A DNA stretch of 64,000 bases from Boesenbergia rotunda (taxonomy: Eukaryota > Streptophyta > Magnoliopsida > Zingiberales > Zingiberaceae), in NCBI GenBank assembly GCA_024364735.1, contig JAGFNQ010001192.1:308254-372253 (forward strand). Direction: 5' to 3'. The position numbers and the translations under genes were made by a program. Of this stretch, positions 1 to 10,555 are shown in pieces. How positions within the stretch are numbered: the first letter of the stretch is position 1; each line of letters starts with the position of its first letter. Under the pieces are notes generated by a model. The model searched no databases. It saw only the letters and a list, made by a program, of their open reading frames with translations, and had not been told where the DNA came from.

Positions 1-303
1 CTAGAAGCTTCATCTTAACCAAACAAATGGAAAAATTCTTGGATTTTTCATCATGGAATAGAAAGAAATGGGAGAAGTTGTCAATAAACTATGAAAAATC
101 AGCTATTCATGACATTTATTCACTAGTTGTCCAGGTGCATCCATATAATGGAAATTGCTATATCCGTGTGTTTTCCGTTTGATAACTATACCATCACTTA
201 GTATAAGTGTTACAAACAAATTTTAAATTGTTAATTTCATTTTAATACAAGCAACTAATTTCTAGGTTTTTTCCTCTCATATTTGTCTTACTTTGTCATG
301 CAG

Positions 304-1245
304 GGTGCAAGTGCCGCTGTAAATGCTATAATTCTTCTTAACGTGTTTCTCTTCCCAAAAAATATTTATTATGTAAATCTCATTATACCTGTTCCTGCAG
401 CACTGTTGGTAAGTCCACACTATTTGCTTTCATGATACAATGTCCATTGCGAACAAACAACTAATGATACGTGATCACAGGGAGCATTCTTGATTGGAAG
501 CGACCTATGGAGGATCAAGAAGGTATGTGAAAAGTGAGAAAAATGGATTAGACCTAGCATGAGGAATTGAACCAATGAATTAAACCACCACATGAGCTAA
601 AGAAAGGCTGTGTTAAGGTCCTCTTTCACATTGATAAGGGATCTAAGTAAATTGATCCGACTCAAAAAATATAGAACCATAAAACAGATAAGATTCTCAA
701 ATAGAAGTTGTTGTATTGCATAAAGTATTTTATGCTGGATTAAGCAGTCGTTTATGGAAGCACACTCCATGGAATGTTCTTCATCATTTATTTCCTTCTA
801 TTAATCTGAGCTGATGCACTAATTCCCTTTTCAATTCACATATAACTGTGAATCTCCTCTTTGAATTGCACAATATCAACGTATAAATATAAATATAATC
901 TCCATTCATATATAACTGCGAATCTCCTCTTTGAATTGCACAATTTCAATATATAAATATAAATATAATCTCCGACCGACTAAGCTCAAGACTCATTCTG
1001 AACATGACATTTCTGTCAGTATTAGGTGTTTCTTCTAGTTCATTAAGAGACAATTGCCCATTGCCCTCTGAAATAAGCACAGAAATGAAGAATGGACCTC
1101 GACCTCATTTTTTTAGGCCATTTACAAATGCATTATTTCCTTGCTTTGTCAATCGCAGGGTGAGCAACACATTTCAGGTTCAGCTCATTTGGGGGGTGCC
1201 GTGGTGGCTGTGTTGGTATTTGCTAGAATTAAGCGCTGGATTTGA
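304..1245 (+). CDS. Rhomboid protease, 3' exons (mitochondrial PARL/RBL12-like), partial
   Basis: Three exons join in frame: 304-408, 481-522 and 1159-1245 (TGA stop). All junctions are GT-AG, with donors gtaagt and gtatgt. The 77 residues contain GASAAVNAIILLN, IPVPAALLGAFLIGSDLWRI, and ISGSAHLGGAVVAVLVFARI ending KRWI. This is the C-terminal core of plant mitochondrial-type rhomboids: the catalytic serine helix (GASA, where GASG is usual), then the membrane helix with the catalytic histidine (SAHLGGA). Rhomboids are intramembrane serine proteases; this class sits in the inner mitochondrial membrane. The 5' exons lie left of the window. Identification rests on recognised motifs and exon fit. 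The G-to-A change after the active serine is unusual but not clearly inactivating. Confidence 0.82.
834..973. repeat. 70-bp tandem duplication in rhomboid intron
   Basis: Two adjacent copies of about 70 bp, offset 70, differ at a handful of positions and both end in ATAAATATAAATATAATCTCC-like sequence. They lie in the last intron of the rhomboid gene (523-1158). No function is visible. Confidence 0.8.
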
Positions 1246-1818
1246 TCAGGAAAATGCCCTTCAAAACCCTGTCTTTTGTTTTTATTTTTTTATGCTTTTT
1301 AAAATTCCCGTGAAGAGTATGACACTGCCATTAACTGTAATGCTCATCTATTTGTTTTCATGAGATTAAATAGCAAGAACACATCTGATATGGTTTATGG
1401 AAGGAATTCTCAAGTTCTCGGGTTGATTCCTGCCTAAGTAGTTGTTTGAATATGTCTTAGGTTAATTTTCAATGAATGTAATATATCTTATAGGATTGCT
1501 CAGGATAAAATATATATTTCATGATTTATTTGTTTTGTATTTAATTGGGAGGCCAATGATATTAAGTAGGAGAGTTAGTCATTTTTTTCTCCAATGGAAG
1601 GAATTCTCAGGGAATGGAATGTAGGACTAGAATAAAAATATTTTTTATTTCGTTCATTTATTAGAATATGAATTGTTTAGTTTGTTAAGATGTCGGAAGT
1701 TATTAGATAAAAAAAAATTCCAAGTCTTACTCGATGTGCCATTAGACACATTAAATTTGTGCGGTTTGTTTATTTCACTTTGTTTATTCAAAATATACAT
1801 TCTTCGATGAATTGATGG

Positions 1819-1819
<1 letters not shown>
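1246..1819. other. 3' flank of rhomboid gene, no gene seen
   Basis: AT-rich sequence that should hold the 3' UTR and polyadenylation region of the rhomboid gene. I see no coding exon or RNA gene. Confidence 0.5.

Positions 1820-1893
<74 letters not shown>
1820..1893. repeat. (TA)n microsatellite
   Basis: A nearly pure TA dinucleotide run with one phase slip near 1866. Confidence 0.95.
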
Positions 1894-2086
1894 TCGACAA
1901 TGGGAATGATAATGAATTTTAATGGAGGGGTTTATAAATTTAGTGATAATTTAGTAGGGGTTGGATTATAAAATCAAGGGTATTATATCCATATTTTGAT
2001 TCCGATTTTCGTATACCAAGCATCATCAATGGGAATGGAATAGATTTCATTCTCATTCTCGTCTTCTGAACCTGCTTATCAAGCGT
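1894..2086. other. Short non-coding, MITE-like stretch
   Basis: Contains GGGAATGATAATGAATTT near the left and GGGAATGGAATAGATTTCATTC near 2029, the composition of GAAT/ATTC-rich plant MITEs. Clear terminal repeats were not found. It directly abuts the hAT-type end at 2087. Confidence 0.25.
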
Positions 2087-2275
2087 TAGGGGTGAGTATT
2101 CGGTTAAAACCGAACCGAACTGAATCGAATAGATCGAAAATCGAATAAATCGAATTTTTCCCAAAAAATCGAATCGACCGAATATGTGAATCAAAACCGA
2201 GAAAATTGAATCGAAAAAAAATCGATTAATTCGGTTTTTAACAGAATTAACCGATTTGGCCAAATAATTTTGACC
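2087..2275. repeat. hAT left terminal and subterminal repeats
   Basis: Terminal TAGGGGTGAG, then repeated AACCGAAC, AATCGAAT and ATTCGGTTTT words. These mirror the array at the right end and are interpreted as transposase-binding repeats. Confidence 0.7.
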
Positions 2276-2926
2276 CTAATCTAATTTTGTGTATTATGTT
2301 TATTTACATGTGAATCAAAATTGAAAAACAATGAAATTAATCTGTACATCCTCTAATGCACATATATTGGCAAATTTGCATTGTTGAGTTGCTACACAGA
2401 GCCTTATGCTTTTACTTGTTCATGCTCCGGAATTTGTCATGGAAACTAATCTATTTCGATTCGTTTGCTCCTGTTGTTTACGAAAAGGCATTCGAAGCTA
2501 TGATTAGCCTGTTGCAGTTTGGTTAGTCTTAATGTGATTTTCATTTACATTTTCTGCAAGGCTGGCAGCGTAAGCTCGATCCCGATTATGATGTGAGGCG
2601 CACACTGCAAGCTTTGTTATTCAAAAATGATTGGGTTCGATTACTTTCCTACACTATTGAAGGACTCATGGCTCCTTAGAGAAAGGGACTTATGGATCCA
2701 GATTATGTTTTTTTTTACACGGAGACTTCGTGAATATAGAAGACAATTCAAACTCATCCGTCGACAATCGAAGACGTGATCACATGCAATCATATGCTGA
2801 AATTTTCTTGAACAATAATACATCAACCAACTTTAGAGCGGCAAACTCTTCAATACATCAACCAGCTAAAGAGAGAATTAAAATTTAACTTAATCAAATA
2901 TGTAGATCAAAGCCTTGAAATGTTAC
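2276..2926. other. Non-coding stretch with one exon-like open segment
   Basis: Mostly AT-rich. At 2561-2680 (+) an AG acceptor after a pyrimidine tract (ttttctgcaag) opens a 39-codon frame starting WQRKLDPDYDVRRTLQALLF and ending in TAG. I do not recognise the peptide. No copine exon continues the series that stops at 2927. Confidence 0.25.
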
Positions 2927-4113
2927 ACTTTTAGAGAAAACATCTTTATTTTCCAACTTTGAACAGCGGAATGTTATCTCAAAAGCATTTCTAGAAGAAA
3001 CCGGCTTTTCAACATGCATAGTTATGGTTCCTGAATGCACACTAGAATGCCCCCTTTTTTGTTGGAGAGTTAGAGTCAAACTGCTGTTTGGCTTAGTCAC
3101 TATCTGTCAAATATACGATACATAAGTTATGTACAGAATATGTGTATTATAGATTACAATGTTTAACGGCAGAATATTTTGTTACATGCCTCATGACAAA
3201 CCAGGTTATGAATAAACCTTACATTGTAGCTGTAAACAATCATAGATGAAAATAGTTTAAGTCTACTATATCCATAATGTGAAAATAGTTCACTATGCAA
3301 AGAAAAATGTTAGTCATCTGAAACCAACTAAAAATCTCACACCAAAACTAGATTTTAATGGGAAAGAATTTCCAACCTCTGACAAAATGCAAGAAGTTTC
3401 TCCAAGATAGTCTTGCTCATTCAAATCGATAGTCTGCAAAAGGTTGGAACTAATTAAATACTAAACAAAAACTCATTTCAGTAAAATGAGAAGAATATAT
3501 AGTGTCTTCACCGAAGGGAGATATATAATCAAGAATTATAAGTAAAAGACAAACTTAAGTGTGCTATTTTAACAAATAAACATGAGCAACTCATGTAGTC
3601 TCAACTATATGAAATTGGATATATGGATTTTATCTCTCAATTAAACTAAAACTATATTAGTTGTCTCCACTAAAACATGAGCAACTCATGTAGTCTCCAC
3701 TCTATTAACCATAGAATTTATTAGTTGTCTTCAAACATGTCCACATGATCTCAACCAATTTTGTTATATTTTATCATCCATTTAAGCTCCACCTAATTGC
3801 TTTCTAGCATTTTTTTTCTTCATCCTTCATATTGAATACACACGTCCATCTTATACAAAATAGCATAAACAACGATGGAGAAAAAAAAGATGGCCAAGCA
3901 TGACAATAAAGTTGACCAACCTACATATTAAATAGACATTAAAGAAAATAAAAGGCCAACAAGAAATAATAACAAAGTAACCAGAGACAAACAACCGTAA
4001 ATGTATCACCGAAAAAATATATTTGTTTCCTTAGTAAAATCTAAGTTCAGCAAAAAGCAATTACCTTAACAGGCATATTGTGATATTTGGTGTCCACATC
4101 ATAGACTTGGATA
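2927..4113 (-). pseudogene. Copine (BONZAI family) gene fragment, three exons
   Basis: On the minus strand three exons follow in order: 4113-4065 (IQVYDVDTKYHNMPVK), 3433-3377 (TIDLNEQDYLGETSCILSE) and 3103-2927 (begins IVTKPNSSLTLTLQ; includes EITFRCSKLENKDVFSKS). All splice sites are GT-AG and the phases agree. The peptides match the end of C2A, the linker, and the start of C2B of plant copines, which bind membrane phospholipid in a calcium-dependent way and act in defence and growth control. The exon that should begin DPF is missing downstream, as are the von Willebrand A domain and, up to the gap, the N terminus. The fragment has no stop or frameshift. It may be captured transposon cargo or the remainder of a gene split by the hAT insertion. 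Confidence 0.75.
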
Positions 4114-4276
4114 CTGCCATGTGAAACAGTTGAGAAACAAACAAACTTGGAGAATTTGACAAATAGTTTGGAAGCAGATTAAGAAGCTTACACCAAGTGT
4201 TGAACAATTTTAAACTGATAATTGATGGTAAATTTGGTGATCAAATTGTGGACTCAAATTGACAGATAAAGTAAAT

Positions 4277-4753
4277 NNNNNNNNNNNNNNNNNNNNNNNN
4301 NNNNNNNNNNNNNNNNNNNNNNNNNNNNNNNNNNNNNNNNNNNNNNNNNNNNNNNNNNNNNNNNNNNNNNNNNNNNNNNNNNNNNNNNNNNNNNNNNNNN
4401 NNNNNNNNNNNNNNNNNNNNNNNNNNNNNNNNNNNNNNNNNNNNNNNNNNNNNNNNNNNNNNNNNNNNNNNNNNNNNNNNNNNNNNNNNNNNNNNNNNNN
4501 NNNNNNNNNNNNNNNNNNNNNNNNNNNNNNNNNNNNNNNNNNNNNNNNNNNNNNNNNNNNNNNNNNNNNNNNNNNNNNNNNNNNNNNNNNNNNNNNNNNN
4601 NNNNNNNNNNNNNNNNNNNNNNNNNNNNNNNNNNNNNNNNNNNNNNNNNNNNNNNNNNNNNNNNNNNNNNNNNNNNNNNNNNNNNNNNNNNNNNNNNNNN
4701 NNNNNNNNNNNNNNNNNNNNNNNNNNNNNNNNNNNNNNNNNNNNNNNNNNNNN
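4277..4753. other. Assembly gap, 477 Ns
   Basis: Run of Ns. It hides the C-terminal end of the hAT transposase and the sequence joining it to the copine exons, so the continuity of 2087-7973 is not proven. Confidence 1.
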
Positions 4754-6849
4754 TTCAAATTTAACCGAAGCCAATCTTGAGTACAAATAAGACTTTCTAC
4801 CACCTTAGGAGTCAATGAACTCCTAAAACAATCAAGTACCCGACCACCAGTACTGAAAGCAGATTCTGAAGCAACTGTTGATATCGGAACAGCTAATACA
4901 TCACGAGCAATTTGAGCAAGTATAGGAAATCTGTGACAATTTTGCTTCCACCATCCCAAAATGTCAAAAGTATCACAATACTCTTCAACTATTTCATTAA
5001 GATACTTGTCTAATTCTGACATATTACCATCACCAAAAACTTGTGCCTTTTGTTTCTTATATTTCGCTATAATTGATTGTCTTTTCAAATCATCCATATT
5101 TGTTGAAGCATCTTTACTACCAACTGATTCTGAAATAGAAGGAACTCTTGAAGTATTACATTGAGGCTCCATTTTTTCCTTATAATTCTTGTACAAAGCA
5201 AATAAAGTGTCCTTTATTATCTTTCCCATTCTTGCACCTTTCTCATCTCCATATAATTCAATCAACATAAATTCTACAAAATCCAATTTATGCCTTGGAT
5301 CAAGCACCACCGCAATATAAAGCAACTTATTAATTTTCTCAGGATCTCCCCAATATTTGTCAAATTTATTTTTCATTTTAATTCCCATTGAATACACATC
5401 AAGATCATCACTTTCTTGCCACTCCATCAAGATGGTATGAATGTAACTAATCTCATGTGCAAAAGTATTGGATGTGACATACAAAGATCCAGAAACTTTT
5501 AATGTAAGCTCATAAAACACTCGTAATAGAGATGCAAAAAGTCTAACATTAGCCCAATCAACACTTGTTGGCTTCCCATCAAAAGTCTTTAATTCCCTTT
5601 TAGGTTTACCATCTGATTCAAATATCATCTCTCCATTCTCATTCAAAATAGTATGTCATTCTGTGTATTGAAGATCTAATTTAAAACATGGATCTTGTTC
5701 ATCAAACCTATCAAAAGCTCTTTCAAATTTTTGAGCTGTATTCAACATCAAGAAAGTTGAGTTCCATCTAGTTGGTACATCTAAACATAATGAGTTCTTA
5801 CTTTCAATTTTTTCAATCTCTACACATTCTTTGAACTTGCTTAATCTAGAGGGAGATTGCTTAACATATTTAATTGCATTCCTAACCTTCACCACAGATT
5901 GATTTATATCTTTTAATCCATCAGCAACAATCAAATTGATTATATGAGCCACACATCTCATATGAACATATTCTCCCTTCATAATAGTGGAATCCCAATT
6001 AATCATCTTTTTTCTGAAACTATTGATAGCAACATCATTTGAACTTGCATTATCAACTGTAATAGTGAAAATTCGATCAATTCCCCAACCTCTCAAGCAA
6101 TTTTCAATGGCTAAGCTAATAGCCTCACCTTTATGACTTGTAATTGGACAAAAATTCAGAATTCTTTTCTGTAAATTCCAATTTATATCAATAAAATGAG
6201 CTGTTAGACACATATAGTTGATTTTTTGAATCGATGTCCATGTATCAGTGGTCAAACAAACTCTTTGTGTTGAATCATGCAATAATTTTTTCAATTTTTC
6301 CCTTTCAACTGTATATAACTCAACACAATCACGTGCAATTGTCCATCTTGAAGGAATTCGAAACTTTGGACATACCATAGCCATAAATGTTTTAAATCCT
6401 TCTCTTTCTACAAATTTGAAAGGAAGTTCATCCATTACGATCATTTTAGCTAATGCTTTTCTAGATGCATCTTGATCAAATTTCCAAGAAGTCAAACACA
6501 CCTCACCCTCTCTTGAACTTTGTAAAGTTAATTGTGCTTGAGTTGTTTCAACAGCAGAAGGGTGTTTTTTACATGAGGTAATATGAGATTTCAAGCTTGT
6601 CGTTCCATTCTTGTATGGATCACAAAAAAATTCTTTATCACAATATTTGCATTTAGCTTTTATCTCCGATGCCTCATTAGTAAACTTTATGAAATGATCC
6701 CATACTTCACTTCTTGGTTTCATTGCTTTTCTCTTCATTACCTTCCCTTTAGACTCTACAGCAGTTTTTGTTCCCTCTGAAGGACCAGTTTCAGATTGTG
6801 GTATTGAACAACTATTATTAACATCCATATTCGATAAATCTCCTTGCAT
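4754..6849 (-). pseudogene. hAT-family transposase, one in-frame stop
   Basis: ATG at 6849. Reading on the minus strand gives an N-terminal BED-type zinc finger (CKYC...HITSC spacing, roughly residues 45-95), an RNase-H-like core with CLTTDTWTS and TVDNASSNDVAI supplying the expected catalytic aspartates, RCVAHIINLIVADGLK and DVPTRWNSTFLML, and a C-terminal hATC dimerisation region with DILGWWKQN and VASESAFSTGGRVL. Hallmarks of an Ac/Tam3-type transposase are therefore all present. A single TGA at 5656-5658 interrupts the frame after LQYTE; the same frame continues open on its far side to the gap. The total is about 698 codons before the Ns. GC-rich leader sequence lies upstream at 6850-7620. 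Likely inactive unless the stop is read through or is a sequencing error. Confidence 0.9.
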
Positions 6850-7620
6850 TGATATCAGATCAAAGATATCAATAAATATAACTGAAAGATAAATATGAAA
6901 CTGTTTAAATATAACTGAAAGATAAATATGAAACTTGAGTTCATTAGAATTCAGAATTCATATGCCAGTACAATATCTGATTAAAATTTCAAACTATTAA
7001 GTAGGTATCATCATAACCTTCATAAATTATACTTACCAGTTAGGACTTAGGGCAATTGCTTGCTGCTGACTGCTGTGGACTTGTGGAGTTGTTGTTGGAT
7101 GCGAGGACTCAGCCACTGAGAAGCTGAGAACTCAGAGGCAGAGCAGTGAGCCAGTGAGTAGGGAAGAATGGAGGGCTAGCTGACCAGCTGAGACGTTGAG
7201 TAGTGAGAAGGATCAAGGAAGGACCGAATGCCTTTGAGACTGCGACGGGTCACGGCAAAGATGGAGACGCTCGAGGGAGGAGAGGATGGAGACGCGGTTA
7301 AGCAGGGAGGGCTGCTGGCGGATCGGCTGAGGGAGTGCTGCAGGCAAAGATGTGGAGTCGCAAAGATGTTGTAGACTTGTAGCTACGGCAAGACTAGCGA
7401 CGAGAGGAGTTGCGCTTGCCCAGGAATGCCGGCGGAGTCGTAGCCGTGTAGATGATCGGTTGTGACTTGTGAGAACAGAGAGCGAACGCGAGACGGCGAG
7501 AGCCGAGAGGAGAGGAGCTGAGAGCGTGAGAGGGGAGCAACGCTGACGAGCGTGGTGCGTGCGGGCGTGCGGCCGAGCGACAGCGGGGAATTTGGGATTT
7601 TAGGGTTTAGATCAGATGGC
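6850..7620. promoter_or_regulatory. GC-rich 5' region of the hAT transposase gene
   Basis: Purine-rich, CpG-containing sequence between the transposase ATG and the right subterminal repeats. It would be promoter and 5' leader of the minus-strand transposase. No TATA box is clear. Confidence 0.4.
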
Positions 7621-7779
7621 CGATGGGTTTACTTTTAGGTTTTAGGCTTTTTAATTATATTAGTATAATAGTATAATACTATTACGATTTACGCAGGCAA
7701 GGGCCCAGGGCAGCACCGCAGTCCACAGCAGCTACAGCCCGCCAACCGGTCCAGCCCATCCTTCGGTCCAGCCTACCCA

Positions 7780-7973
7780 AACCGAACTCATTATTTCGGT
7801 TTATTCGGTTTAACCGAATAGCAACGTGGAAAACCGAAACCGAACCGATATAACCGAAATAACCGAATTTTAAAAACCGAATTAACCGAAATTCTGAATT
7901 AACCGAACCGAAATTAAAAAATCGGTTGGTTCGGTCGGTTTATTCGGTTTACCCGAATTTTTGCTCACCCCTA
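7780..7973. repeat. hAT right terminal and subterminal repeats
   Basis: More than ten TTCGGT/ACCGAA words in both orientations, ending GCTCACCCCTA at 7973. Inverted counterpart of 2087-2275. Confidence 0.75.
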
Positions 7974-8046
7974 ACAATGATAAATTGGGTTTGGGATGCC
8001 GATCTAGGTCATCCAATATAATGCCAAAGGAAAATCATATGCTAGG

Positions 8047-8352
8047 GTGACAAATGATAATGGCAAAGGAGAGTCATCCAAGGCCAATGGAAAGATATAT
8101 GCTAGGATAGTATATAATTATAGCAAGGATGAAAAGTCCAAAAATGACAAGGAAGTGTCATTTAAGGGTAAGAAGAAAAATTTAACTAAGGACAAGGTGT
8201 CCAAAGTTAAGAAAGTTAGGTTTGTAGGTCAAGAGTCACCGGAGGTACATTGGTGCAGCATAGTAATTATAGATGAGTCACCGAGAGAGGTAGCTAAGGC
8301 TAAGAACTTAAGTAGGAGTTCTAAGAGCCAATTAAAGACCCATGGTCAATGA
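8047..8352 (+). pseudogene. Lysine-rich ORF in retroelement internal region
   Basis: 101 codons, very rich in Lys and Ser (KGKKKNLTKDKVSKVKK), with no recognised zinc knuckle or enzyme motif. It lies in the internal region of the family A element and is probably a relic of gag or of a non-autonomous element's ORF. No independent gene function is inferred. Confidence 0.35.
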
Positions 8353-9642
8353 ATCTCTAGAGGATATCTCTTGGAGGTCTAGATGAATCATAAAATGTGT
8401 CAAAGGGTTTGTAGATGGATTTGAGTTTCAACCTTAAAGATTTGACACATATGGTTTGTATTTCATGCATAAAAATATGAAATGGGATTCATATTGCATG
8501 AAAATTAATTTTTAATATATAGATAACATATAAACTAATACTAGGAATATATTGTGTGTTAGTATGGGCAAATACATCAAGAGGAAGCCAAAACTAAAAT
8601 TTTAGGTCAAGGTTCAATTGAACCATTTAACTAATTTTGGATTTGGTGTCAATCTTGGGATCCAAGATATATACATTTTTAAATGTATTTTTTCCAAGTA
8701 GACACGGGTATCACAGACTTCTTCACAAAATTTGAAAAATTTTAGAGAATTATGAAATTAGTTATATATTTCTGAAATTGGATTTAAAATGTAGAAATAG
8801 GCTGATATCAGGATATCAGTCAACTGGTGCAGGGCATAATCGACTAATAATGAGTTGTTTTTTGATAGGGATCAATTGATTGATAACTGTCTCAATCGAC
8901 TGATATATGCTGAAATTATTTTCAGCAAAATCGAAAAGTATCCTAATCATGTCAAACATATATATAATTTTATGAGGGGTTATTACACAATGTTTATGAT
9001 CATTAGATGGTCAAGAATTCAATAATTGAGATATAGTTAGAGTTCTTTTTGATATATGTCAAAGGGGGAGAATTAAGGTTTAATTAGGAAAATCTTATAT
9101 ACCTTTGCAAGAAATCCTAGCTCAATGGGAAGCTTAGGTAAAGGGAGAGCATTGTTGTTCATATATTGGCAAAGGGGGAGCCTTGTGATTGGTTCTTAAA
9201 ATGCCTTTGGTAGGTCCAATTGTAGAGAGAGTCTTGTGATAGGTTTCATGCATGTTTGCATTTGCATTGCATTGCATATGCATTAGCGGTATAAGTCCAA
9301 GGTGTAGCCTTGGCAATATAAGTTCATTTGGTTTATTAGCATGTTTATTTGCTATATGTTTTTTCCTAACTTAAACGTATTGTCAAACATCAAAACGGGA
9401 AGATTGTTGAGGCAATCTATGGTCCGTGGGACCATGTGTTTTGATATTTAGGCAAAGGGTTTAAATTAGGTTTACATTTGTATTTGATATGTGTATTCGA
9501 GTGTGCAGGTTTGCAAGATACACATATGACTCAACTTGATGGCTTCAGGGCCGGTAAAGGATGGTGCATCCGAGGGACCGTGGACAAGTCGGCAACGATG
9601 AGTCGAGGGAAGCAAACTTCGAGGCATACGCGAAGGATGGCA

Positions 9643-10054
9643 TATGGAGACAAGTCGCGGGCTTGTATGCATCCAAGGGACGAGAGTCAATGCAAAAAAG
9701 GCTTGAAGGTAAAAGTAAAAACTACAAAGGAAGAGTCAAGTGAGCTGTGAGGGTCCGAGTGTGAGTAAACTGTACTCGAGAAGGGACACCGTAAATTTAG
9801 GATTTTACCAGTCAACTGGTATAGGATCAGTCGGCTGGTTGAGGTCACATTGGAGACAAGCCGCGGGCTTGTATGCATCCAAGGGACGAGAGTCAATGCA
9901 AAAAGGGCTTGAAGGTAAAAGTCAAAACTACAAAGGAAGAGTCAAATGAGCTGTGAGGGTCCGAGTGTGAGTAAACTGTACTCGAGAAGGGACACCGTAA
10001 ATTTAGGATTTTACCAGTCAACTGGTATAGGATCAGTCGGCTGGTTGAGGTCAC
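9643..10054 (+). repeat. 206-bp tandem duplication inside LTR A
   Basis: Two adjacent units, offset 206 bp, each running from ggagacaagYcgcgggcttg to gctggttgaggtcac, differ by few bases. The minus-strand LTR at 28985-29342 carries one version of the block, so the duplication arose in this copy or sub-family. Confidence 0.85.
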
Positions 10055-10555
10055 AGAAGAATCAGTCGACTGATCTTCTGTTCAGTTTACTTGTGTCGGC
10101 TGAATTCTAACGTTGGCCTGTAGCATTCGAATTTGATAGTTGGTAGTCGATTGGTGTCGGCACCAGTCGACTGGTAACGACTGGATTAACATTGAGATCT
10201 ATTTAAGGGAGCTTGGGTTACTTGAGCAAGATTGACAAAATTAGTCTTCGTTAAGGGTCAATTAGTAGTTTAAGTGCTTAGAGTTCTTGTGCAAGTTTGT
10301 GGCGAGATTTTTCCACCCACAAGGAGTTACACGAGCATAGCAAGAGATTTTTCGGGGAGCCATCCACCGACGGATCGGGATCGTCTACCTTACGGGCAGC
10401 CGTGGAGTAGGAGTTTATCTCCGAACCACGTTAAACAGTTTGTGTCTTTGTTATGTTTTAGTTTAATCATATTTCCGTTACGCACACTAACATTGTAGGA
10501 AGCAAACCAAGTAATAGAGGGTGACGAGCTATTCACCCCTTCTAACCGGCCTACA

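Larger units (their letters stand above)
2087..7973 (-). mobile_element. hAT transposon or hAT-ended composite with copine exons inside
   Basis: The left end reads TAGGGGTGAG and the right end CTCACCCCTA, the inverted terminal motif of a common plant hAT class. Each end continues into dense subterminal copies of ACCGAA/TTCGGT (2100-2270 and 7780-7960), expected as transposase-binding sites. A hAT transposase gene on the minus strand lies between. The flanking 8-mers (tcaagcgt left, acaatgat right) do not match, so no target site duplication supports a single insertion; the left end could belong to another element. Copine exons at 2927-4113 and a 477-base gap also lie inside. The element is either a hAT that captured gene sequence or two hAT ends around a genic remnant. 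Confidence 0.6.
7974..10555 (+). mobile_element. SIRE-like copia element (family A), 3' part with 3' LTR
   Basis: The LTR begins TGTTGAGGCA at 9405 straight after the purine tract AAAACGGGAAGA and ends CCTACA at 10555 (1,151 bp). Upstream, 7974-9404 is degenerate internal sequence with the A-rich, G-run-containing 3' tail typical of SIRE/Maximus elements (caaagggggag near 9060 and 9170). The 5' part is absent, ending at the hAT terminus. A related copy in the opposite orientation is at 28985-30116. The LTR contains a 206-bp tandem duplication and several CAGTCGACTG palindromes. Lineage assignment is by resemblance of LTR ends and tail. Confidence 0.65.

Noticed and set aside
4241..4786. ORFs made mostly of X residues
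   Set aside because: They read through the 477-N gap.
9134..9949. Several 60-90 codon ORFs in LTR A
   Set aside because: Overlapping frames within LTR sequence and its 206-bp duplication, without domains.
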